Assembly (NCBI RefSeq): GCF_014284475.1
Contig: NZ_WJBC01000007.1
Location: forward strand, 62,001-126,000
Source: Acetobacterium fimetarium
Lineage (GTDB): Bacteria > Bacillota > Clostridia > Eubacteriales > Eubacteriaceae
Length of the DNA: 64,000 nt
Direction: 5' to 3'
Made by a program: the position numbers and the translations under genes. Shown here piece after piece: positions 31,855 through 38,858 of this stretch; within the stretch, counting starts at the first letter, position 1, and each line of letters starts with the position of its first letter. A model generated the notes under the pieces. The model was not told the origin of the DNA and did not search any database. It worked only from the letters and a program-made list of their open reading frames with translations.

Positions 31855-33006
31855 CTATCGTTTGATTTCCAGCATTTTCTGTTTCAGATCATTTTCCAGT
31901 TTCTGCAGCTCAACCTCGGCCGTCTTGCGTCTTTCGCGGCCTTCCTGCTGGATCTTGAGGACTTCATCGAAGGTTGAAATCAGGGATTCGTTGGATATCT
32001 TCAAGGTTTCAATATCGACAATGCCGCGTTCGGATTCTTTGGCCGTGTTGATGGTTTCCATCTTCAGGGTTTCAGCATTTTTGCGCAGCAGCTGATTGGT
32101 CATATCCGTGACTTCCCGCTGAGCCCGGGCCGCCTCGCCGGAATGAGCCACACCCAGCGCCAGCACCATCTGACTTTTCCACAGCGGAATGGTGTTGACC
32201 AGGGAGGACTGGATTTTTTCCGCCATCAGGGTATCGTTATTCTGAACCAGACGAATCTGCGGTGCCATCTGCAAAGAGATCATCCGGGTCAGCTCCAGAT
32301 CATGGAGTTTTTTCTCGAAACGGTTGGCCATCGCGGAAAAATCGTTGACTGCCTGGGCATCCTCCGGCAAGCCGGTCATCTGGGATTTCTGAATCAGCGC
32401 CGGCATTTCCGTGCTCTCGATCAGTTCGAGCTTTTTCTTGCCTGCCAGAATATACATCGACAATTCCTTGAAATAGGTCTTGTTGACCTCGTAGAGTTTG
32501 TCCAGCATCGCCACGTCTTTCATCAGCTGGATCTGGTGTTTTTCCAGCGCCTCGCAGATCCGGTTGATATTGGTTTCCGCCGCCGCGTATTTCGTCTGCA
32601 TTGAAGCAATTTTATTGGCATTTTTCTTGAAGAAACCGAAAAAGCCCTTTTCCTCTTCCTCGGCATCGAAATTTCTCAGCTCATTGACCATGTCCCCGAG
32701 CATCTGACCCACTTCGCCCAGATCCTTGGTGCGCACATTAGTCAGTGCTGTTTCTGAAAATTCGGCTATTTTTTTCTGCGCCCCCACGCCGTACTGCATA
32801 ATCAGCGCCGAATTACTCAGATCGATTTTCGCAGCAAATTCGCTAACCATTTTCTGTTCTTCCGGTGACAGACGGGACTCGTCAAAAATCCGGTCTTCCG
32901 TCGCCAGCTGATTTTTCTGAGCTGATGCCGGCGCAGCATTTGCACCGAAAGGCTCAAAAGTGAGGGTTGGGGTTACCTGGTCAAAATCATTCTGTTGATC
33001 TTCCAT
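31855..33006 (-). CDS. TelA-like toxic anion resistance family protein
   Basis: A 383-residue mostly alpha-helical, charged protein. It has the TelA/KlaA-like layout: LATEDRIFDESRLSPEEQKM at the start, long coiled segments with LDKLYEVNKTYFKELSMYILAG, and TIPLWKSQMVLALGVAHS near residue 285, a hallmark of the family. First named for tellurite resistance, these proteins are now linked to cell-envelope stress, and the true role is unclear. I chose the ATG at 33006, with AAGGAG before it. It follows xpaC closely, a common pairing. Confidence 0.88.
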   Translation of the reverse strand: MEDQQNDFDQVTPTLTFEPFGANAAPASAQKNQLATEDRIFDESRLSPEEQKMVSEFAAKIDLSNSALIMQYGVGAQKKIAEFSETALTNVRTKDLGEVGQMLGDMVNELRNFDAEEEEKGFFGFFKKNANKIASMQTKYAAAETNINRICEALEKHQIQLMKDVAMLDKLYEVNKTYFKELSMYILAGKKKLELIESTEMPALIQKSQMTGLPEDAQAVNDFSAMANRFEKKLHDLELTRMISLQMAPQIRLVQNNDTLMAEKIQSSLVNTIPLWKSQMVLALGVAHSGEAARAQREVTDMTNQLLRKNAETLKMETINTAKESERGIVDIETLKISNESLISTFDEVLKIQQEGRERRKTAEVELQKLENDLKQKMLEIKR

Positions 33007-33007
33007 G

Positions 33008-34273
33008 TTATTCTCCTTTTTCAAAATCTTTTTTCGTCAGCCCTTCCTGAGCCAACATGGTGTTTAACACCGATATGTCCGTTGAAACATCCAATGCGGT
33101 ATCTTCATAAAAACCGTCAAGCAGGTTTTCGAAAGCGTGATTGATGGTATCCAGGGTCTCTTCGATCTCTTTTTTTGTGGCCATGATATTGGCGCCCTGA
33201 ATCGGCTCCGCATCCATATCCTGATAGACCTTCACGAGCTTCAGCGTAGTCGGGAGATAATAGTTCATAAATTTGCGGATCTCGGGAACTTCCCCGGGGT
33301 TTTCGTCGATATAAGTGAATATCTTCGTGATGACGGTTTCGAGCCGATCCAGCTTGCTGGAAATGGCCTCGCCCGGGATGTCGTCGTTGGCTTTCCGGAT
33401 CTGACGGATGGTTTCCTCACCCTCGTCGATGACATCCTGGACCGCCTTCAAATCCGGATCACTGCGGTTGATAACTTTCTGCCGTTGTACTTCTTCCATG
33501 CGCTTCTTTTCCTCATCCTGGAGGCGTTTGCCCGCGAGCATCTTCAGCTGGGCATCATAGGATTCATCGCTGATAAAAAGGTAGGTCCCTGCCTCATCGA
33601 TATGTCCCTGGGGAAACATCCCCACCTGGAACATTTTTTTCAGATCTTTGATGACGTATTTCGGATTGCGTCCCAGCGGCTGGGCCAGCTCCCTGATCTC
33701 GCAGAAAGTCCGTCCCTTGAGACGCGAAACGTACTGACGGAAGCGCTTGACCCGTCCGCGCAGGCTTGATCCTTTCGCCACCATGCCGATGCACAGCAGC
33801 AGAATGAACAGCAGGGTTCCCAACGAAAACTCCATTGCCCCGATCGATGCGGTGATCACGCTGGACAGAATCAGAACCACCAGGGAAAAGATCACGGTCA
33901 GACCGATCCCGATACTCCCGAAAATGGTCAGCAGCATCCCTGAGATGCGGCCGTGGGGTGACTTTGTGATATAATTTGTCTTTTTGTCGGTTAAGTAATT
34001 TGTTTTATTTGGTTGCAGCACGGTTTTGTTTTGTTTTAACTCCTTCGTTTCCACGGTTTCGTAATCAGTAAACGTCTCCGGTTTTTTAAACTGTTTCGAA
34101 CCGTCGCTGCCCTGGTTCCAGTTCTGCGAGTTTTTTCTGACTTCATCCAGGGCGCGATTGACTGTTTCCGTAATATTCTGATTCAGTTTCTTGAAATCTG
34201 TTGAGCTCAGAGCATCTTGTACGATATTCCTGATATCGTCCCCCAAGTTCGAGTAGTCTTTTTTCGCCATCAT
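33008..34273 (-). CDS. XpaC-like 5-bromo-4-chloroindolyl phosphate hydrolysis family protein
   Basis: A 421-residue protein with a charged N-terminal tail (about 1-95), two hydrophobic segments (GSIGIGLTVIFSLVVLILSS and GTLLFILLLCIGMVAKG, about 115-165) and a cytoplasmic helical C-terminus. This is the XpaC family layout, paired as usual with a downstream telA-like gene (the telA start lies inside the stop region). The enzymatic name is historical and not evidence of phosphatase action. The start is preceded by GGAGGTTAG. Confidence 0.8.
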   Translation of the reverse strand: MMAKKDYSNLGDDIRNIVQDALSSTDFKKLNQNITETVNRALDEVRKNSQNWNQGSDGSKQFKKPETFTDYETVETKELKQNKTVLQPNKTNYLTDKKTNYITKSPHGRISGMLLTIFGSIGIGLTVIFSLVVLILSSVITASIGAMEFSLGTLLFILLLCIGMVAKGSSLRGRVKRFRQYVSRLKGRTFCEIRELAQPLGRNPKYVIKDLKKMFQVGMFPQGHIDEAGTYLFISDESYDAQLKMLAGKRLQDEEKKRMEEVQRQKVINRSDPDLKAVQDVIDEGEETIRQIRKANDDIPGEAISSKLDRLETVITKIFTYIDENPGEVPEIRKFMNYYLPTTLKLVKVYQDMDAEPIQGANIMATKKEIEETLDTINHAFENLLDGFYEDTALDVSTDISVLNTMLAQEGLTKKDFEKGE

Positions 34274-34365
34274 CTAACCTCCAACTAATGAAAACATTAT
34301 ATCGTATTGAATCTTAAAATACAATTATGAATCCAAACCTTCTTGCCTATTCTTAAGATTAATCA

Positions 34366-34403
34366 GCATAAAAAAAAACGGGCAGGCATTGCCCGCCCGA
34401 TGC
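34366..34403 (-). terminator. Terminator of the cobalt/nickel transporter operon
   Basis: Minus strand: CGGGCGGGCAATGCCTGCCCG followed by a run of nine T, starting about 15 bases after the ATPase stop. Confidence 0.85.
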
Positions 34404-34417
34404 TTGTGATGCTCTGG

Positions 34418-35200
34418 TTAAATCTGGTTTGAAAACAGGGACTGCCGGTTTTGTTCAATCTTGATCCGTTCCAGCTTTTCCAGTTTCTGCATGCACAATG
34501 GCAGCTCCAGGCTGCATTGCAGCAGCAGTTCCTCATCAAGCAACAGCTTTTCCACGGGGCCGTCCGCAAAGACACTGCCCTGGTTCATGATGATGACGCG
34601 ATCGCAGATTTCGAGGGCCATGTCCATATCGTGAGTCGCGATGATTTTGGTCATTTTGAGTTTATCCAGCGTGTTGATCACGTTGCGTCTAGCCTTCGGG
34701 TCGAGAAATGAGGTCGGTTCGTCAAAAAGGATGATCTCCGGTTTCATCGACAGCACCGACGCGATGGCGATCACCCGCTTTTCACCGCCGGAAAGGCGAT
34801 GGGGCATCCGATCCCGCAGATGGGTAATTCCCAACACTTCCAGCGCCCCGGTAACCCGTTCTTCGACTTCCTCGTCGGACAGCAGTTCGTTCCTCGGTCC
34901 GAAAGCGATGTCGTCATAAACCTTGGTCATGAACAACTGGTCGTCGGGATTCTGGAAGACCATGCCGACTTTTTTGCGGATCTCCTTCAGGGTTTTCTTC
35001 TCCACCGGCAGGCCACCGATTTTGATGGAGCCTTCCTTGATATCTGAGATCCCGATGATCAGCTTGAAGAGGCTCGATTTTCCAGCACCGTTGGCACCAA
35101 CCAGAGCCACGCTTTCCCCTTCATTTATTTTCAGATCGATCTCCCGGATAGCGTTATGTCCATCCGGATAAACATAGCTCAATTTTTCTATCTCTAACAC
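34418..35200 (-). CDS. cbiO: Cobalt/nickel ECF transporter ATPase (CbiO/NikO)
   Basis: A 260-residue ABC ATPase: Walker A GANGAGKSSLFKLI near residue 36, Q-loop VFQNPDDQLF, signature LSGGEKRVIAIA, Walker B IILFDEPTSFLDP and switch histidine in ATHDMDMAL. The QNPDDQ text is typical of ECF-type ATPases. It is the last gene of cbiM-cbiQ-cbiO and drives metal uptake. The start is a GTG with AGAGAGG upstream. Confidence 0.92.
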   Translation of the reverse strand: MLEIEKLSYVYPDGHNAIREIDLKINEGESVALVGANGAGKSSLFKLIIGISDIKEGSIKIGGLPVEKKTLKEIRKKVGMVFQNPDDQLFMTKVYDDIAFGPRNELLSDEEVEERVTGALEVLGITHLRDRMPHRLSGGEKRVIAIASVLSMKPEIILFDEPTSFLDPKARRNVINTLDKLKMTKIIATHDMDMALEICDRVIIMNQGSVFADGPVEKLLLDEELLLQCSLELPLCMQKLEKLERIKIEQNRQSLFSNQI

Positions 35201-35213
35201 GTTTTTTACCTCT

Positions 35214-36011
35214 CTATAAGAAACTGCCGATAAACTGGCTTAAATTGAAGAATCGCATCAATAACAATAAACCAGCGGTCAAAAGCAAAAATAGCCAGTC
35301 CGCCGACTTCATGGGGTCCGGCTTGGCGTAGACATAATGACCATCGTACCCCCGGCACTTCATCGCAAAATAAATATTTTCCGCCCGGTCAAAACTCTTG
35401 AGCAACAGCTGCCCCACAAAAATGCCCATGTCCTTCATCTTGATGCCCTTGGCTCCGGGCGACCGCAGCATATAGGCCGTGTACATATTTGAAACCTCCT
35501 GCATCAACACCGAGATATAGCGGTAGGTCAGCATGATCTGCTCGACAATCAGTTTCGGCACCTTGATGGACAAAAGCTGATAGGAAATCTGGGGCAGTGA
35601 GGTGGTGGCGATCAGAATCAGCACCGCCATGACCGTAAAGACCGTTTTGATCATGATTGAAAAAAACGAGATGACACCCGTCGTAACCGGCACCGTTCCG
35701 ATCAGAAACAGCAAGTCCCGGTCGAAGATGATGTTCGAAACGCCGGCAAAAAAAGCGAAGGGCAAAGCCACCAGCAGCCGTGTCAGCAGTGGTTTGTAGG
35801 GAATTTCCGCCAGCGCCATCATGATCACCGGATAGAAAGCAAAGAAAACCAGGCCGGTAATATTGTAGGGATCAAACGACACCACCAGGACAATATATAA
35901 AAGTGTGATCACCAGCTTGACCATCGGATGAAACTGATGGATGATGGTTTTGCCGTCAGCCATTTCTTCAAGCGAATTGATGGTGCTCATGGAATCTGAA
36001 ATGTTTGCCAT
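35214..36011 (-). CDS. cbiQ: Cobalt/nickel ECF transporter T component (CbiQ/NikQ)
   Basis: A 265-residue membrane protein with several hydrophobic helices and the coupling region RSPGAKGIKMKDMG plus the FAMKCRGYDG motif near residue 220 that contacts the ATPase. It lies 13 bases before cbiO. The start has GGAAGGA upstream. Confidence 0.9.
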   Translation of the reverse strand: MANISDSMSTINSLEEMADGKTIIHQFHPMVKLVITLLYIVLVVSFDPYNITGLVFFAFYPVIMMALAEIPYKPLLTRLLVALPFAFFAGVSNIIFDRDLLFLIGTVPVTTGVISFFSIMIKTVFTVMAVLILIATTSLPQISYQLLSIKVPKLIVEQIMLTYRYISVLMQEVSNMYTAYMLRSPGAKGIKMKDMGIFVGQLLLKSFDRAENIYFAMKCRGYDGHYVYAKPDPMKSADWLFLLLTAGLLLLMRFFNLSQFIGSFL

Positions 36012-36119
36012 AAGTAGTTCCTTCCAGAAAAATTTATAATCCGGGACCGCCGCAGAACGGTTTGCGCAACGATCTGTCAGTGCGGCCGCCCCGGTTCGTT
36101 ACATTCACATAGACAAAGA

Positions 36120-36147
36120 ATAACCTCTACTTTTCAGCAGAGGTTAT
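36120..36147 (-). promoter_or_regulatory. Hairpin between cbiM and cbiQ
   Basis: Nine-base perfect arms (ATAACCTCT / AGAGGTTAT) around a ten-base loop, followed on the minus strand by TCTTTGTC. Within a 199-base gap inside the operon it may act as a partial terminator or mRNA-processing site that lowers cbiQO expression relative to cbiM. Confidence 0.5.
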
Positions 36148-36210
36148 CAGCAGAATCTTTTATTATTTTATCATATGTATCAGTAAATGATAAGCGAAAT
36201 ATCAAACTTT

Positions 36211-37230
36211 TTAAGCTTCCGGTTGATTTTTCTTTTTATGCTTGACCGCATAAATCAGATAGCCTGTTCCGCCGGCCAGCAGCAGCGTTACCCCTGCTCC
36301 CAGAAGCCCCGAGAAACTGGTTCCGGCCGCCGAGCCTTCTTCACTGCCGGATTTGAAGCCGTAGTCCGGCAGGAATGCCGTTGCTTGCTGAATGCCGGCA
36401 AAGGCATTGTGGACACTGTCGCTGGCTTCCAGTTCGCTGGTGCCGGCAACACGTTGCATCGCCCATTCCAGTCCATCCGGATTGGCGGAAGCGAAGAGTG
36501 AAATTGCGCCGCCTAAAACAACCGCGAAAACCAGCAATGACAGCATGACTTTTTTAAGGGAAACGCCGGGCGTCAGTTTGCTATTTTCCAGCGAGGATTC
36601 CAGAATCTCCGGTCGCATTTTGTAGACAAACACCAGAATCGCACCGGTGACAATGCCCTCCACGGTACCGATGACCAGATGAATCGGCATCATCATTCCG
36701 ACAAAAGTTGAAAACGGCAGTTCCGTAATGCCGGATGCCAGGGTTTCAAGTACGACTGAAAATGCTCCGCATGAAAGCGCCAGAACGACGGATACAATCG
36801 AGGCAACTGTCAGCCGCGTCGGCGTGAAGCCTTTTTTGACAATCGGTCTGAATACCAGCGGATAGACCAGCAGGCAGGCATAAAAGCCCATGTTCCAGAT
36901 ATTGCAGCCCAGCGCCAGCAGCCCGCCGTCGGCAAAGAATAAGCTCTGAATCAGCAACACTGCCGTGATGGCTAAAAACGCCGGAAATGGTCCGAGCAAA
37001 GCCGCCAGCAGAATGCCGCCGCCGATATGTCCGCTGGAACCGGTTCCCGGAATCGTGAAATTAATCATCTGTCCCGCAAAAATAACGGCTCCCATTACAC
37101 CCATCAAGGGGATTTTCTTTTCATCCAGATCGTCCTTGCATTTATATGCCGAATAAGCGATTGCTCCGGCACTTGCCGCAAGCATGATTCCTCCTATCGC
37201 CGGTGAAACCAGCGCGTCTGCCATATGCAT
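36211..37230 (-). CDS. cbiM: Cobalt/nickel transporter S component, CbiM-CbiN fusion type
   Basis: A 339-residue protein. It starts MHMADALVSPAIGG: the conserved MH(M/I)xxG-type N-terminus binds the metal with its amino group and the histidine. About seven membrane segments follow (residues 10-230). The C-terminal part (about 240-335) has FASANPDGLEWAMQ, the PDGLE motif of CbiN/NikN, and a last membrane helix, so the two subunits are fused. Cobalt or nickel cannot be told apart by sequence; the neighbourhood holds a B12-regulated operon, which slightly favours cobalt. Confidence 0.92.
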   Translation of the reverse strand: MHMADALVSPAIGGIMLAASAGAIAYSAYKCKDDLDEKKIPLMGVMGAVIFAGQMINFTIPGTGSSGHIGGGILLAALLGPFPAFLAITAVLLIQSLFFADGGLLALGCNIWNMGFYACLLVYPLVFRPIVKKGFTPTRLTVASIVSVVLALSCGAFSVVLETLASGITELPFSTFVGMMMPIHLVIGTVEGIVTGAILVFVYKMRPEILESSLENSKLTPGVSLKKVMLSLLVFAVVLGGAISLFASANPDGLEWAMQRVAGTSELEASDSVHNAFAGIQQATAFLPDYGFKSGSEEGSAAGTSFSGLLGAGVTLLLAGGTGYLIYAVKHKKKNQPEA

Positions 37231-37247
37231 GATAAAACCCTCCTATT

Positions 37248-37309
37248 AAATAAAAAATGCCATGAAGTAATAAACCCTGCTTCTGCAAAGAAAATACCTT
37301 CATGGCATT
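37248..37309 (-). promoter_or_regulatory. Attenuator-like hairpin in cbiM leader
   Basis: Twelve-base perfect arms AATGCCATGAAG / CTTCATGGCATT (37256-37267 and 37298-37309) enclose a 30-base loop and are followed on the minus strand by a T-rich run, just before the AGGAGGG ribosome site of cbiM. The position suggests a terminator within the leader and thus metal- or cofactor-dependent attenuation. I cannot match it to a named riboswitch. Confidence 0.5.
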
Positions 37310-37427
37310 GTTAATTTTATTAAACTTTTATGGTCATCCAGATCATCTTGATCTTTGTTATATTATAGTCAATCCTGCCGTTTCTGTCAAGGAAAATATT
37401 CAAAACCTGATTAGCGCTGCTCCGGCA

Positions 37428-38840
37428 TCATCGCCTGTTCCGGCCGCTGCCATTGCGACTGCTTCGATTACCGCTGCTGTTTTTGAGTTTGATTTTTTTA
37501 TACTTAATTTTATTTTTGCGCATAAAATCGACATACATGATTCGCAGAATCGCCGCGAGAATCAGCAGCACGACGATGGTCACGTACCAGTACATGATCG
37601 GATAGTCGATCCAGTTGCGGGCCTTCATCGTATTGGCCGCATAGACGGGTGCGGACTCGACCATTTTATCGCCGTTGTAAACCTCCAGCACGCCGAGCTC
37701 GTCCCCTTCTTTGACATCGCTCTTGAGCGAGGCAAGGGTTTCATTGCCGATCAGACGGTTTGTATCCCATTTGATATCTGAAGTGTAGCCATTTTTTTTG
37801 GCTTCGGGAACAAGGCTGATCAGCGGTTTATCAGTGCGGATCTTCAGCATTTTACCGTCAAACACATGATAGTTTTCGATCTGAACTTCGCCGCAGGCAT
37901 TGTCATCTTTGGTCCATTCGATAAAATCATATTCCTTGATCAGGGTATTGATGGTATCGCTGGCTTCTTTGAATACCGTCGTTTCCTCCCCATCCATGAT
38001 GATCCCGATGATATTCTCGCCATTGCCTTCACCTTCAAAAACCAGGCATTTTCCCGCTTCTTCCGTGAATCCGGTTTTCCCGCTGGTGGCATAGCCGTTG
38101 AAAAGCGCATTGGTGCCGGCTGAAAGGTTGTTCGCCACGCGGTAGTCTGCCGGCAGTTCATCAAAGTTGGCATACAGCATCAAATTGGTATTGTACCATT
38201 TATGTTTGACCTTGTTCGTCTGGATCTCATGTACCTTGGCCCGGGTCACATCCCTGATCGTCTTGTCGGCAAAGGCTGCCTGGGCCAGCTTTAGCATATC
38301 CGCCGGTGTCGTGTAATGATTGCTGTCCTGCAGGCCATGGGGATTTACATAATTGGTACCTTTCATGCCCATTTCTTTTGCTTTTTCATTCATCGCCTTG
38401 ATAAACAGATCATAGGCTTTTGTCGCATCGAGGGTCGCATCGCCCCCTATCTTTCGTCCCACACTGACAGCGATGGTTTCCGCCGCATCATTGCCCGAGG
38501 GCAGCAGCAGTCCGTAGAGCAATTCCTTCAGGGTGATCGTCTCGCCGGTTTCCAGATCCGCCACACTGCTTGAGGCATCAATCGTGTCGATCTCTTCGCC
38601 GATCGTGATGGTTTCATCCAGATTTCCTTTTTCAACCGCCACCAGCGCCGTCATCAGCTTGGTGGTGCTGGCCGGATAGCATTTTTCGTCCTGTTTCTGT
38701 TGAAAAAGCGTATCCCCGCTGTTGGTCTCAAAAATTATTACACCTTCGTCGGTGCCGTAGGTTGGAAGACCTGCCGCACAGATGCCTGTCGTAAAAAAAA
38801 CAAGGCTAATTATCACCAATAGTCCTATTTTTCGTTTCAT
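37428..38840 (-). CDS. Serine-type D-alanyl-D-alanine carboxypeptidase (PBP5/DacA family)
   Basis: A 470-residue cell-wall enzyme that trims the terminal D-alanine of peptidoglycan side chains. A signal peptide (MKRKIGLLVIISLVFFTTG) is followed by the three active-site motifs: SxxK in ASTTKLMTAL near residue 60, SxN in SGNDAAE near 117, and KTG in SGKTGFTEEAG near 260. A C-terminal membrane segment (IVVLLILAAILRIMYV, about 425-445) and a basic Ser/Asn/Arg-rich tail anchor it. I chose ATG 38840, with GGAGGGG directly before, instead of the ATG 15 bases upstream. Confidence 0.92.
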   Translation of the reverse strand: MKRKIGLLVIISLVFFTTGICAAGLPTYGTDEGVIIFETNSGDTLFQQKQDEKCYPASTTKLMTALVAVEKGNLDETITIGEEIDTIDASSSVADLETGETITLKELLYGLLLPSGNDAAETIAVSVGRKIGGDATLDATKAYDLFIKAMNEKAKEMGMKGTNYVNPHGLQDSNHYTTPADMLKLAQAAFADKTIRDVTRAKVHEIQTNKVKHKWYNTNLMLYANFDELPADYRVANNLSAGTNALFNGYATSGKTGFTEEAGKCLVFEGEGNGENIIGIIMDGEETTVFKEASDTINTLIKEYDFIEWTKDDNACGEVQIENYHVFDGKMLKIRTDKPLISLVPEAKKNGYTSDIKWDTNRLIGNETLASLKSDVKEGDELGVLEVYNGDKMVESAPVYAANTMKARNWIDYPIMYWYVTIVVLLILAAILRIMYVDFMRKNKIKYKKIKLKNSSGNRSSRNGSGRNRR

Positions 38841-38858
38841 ATCCCCTCCATGCAAACG

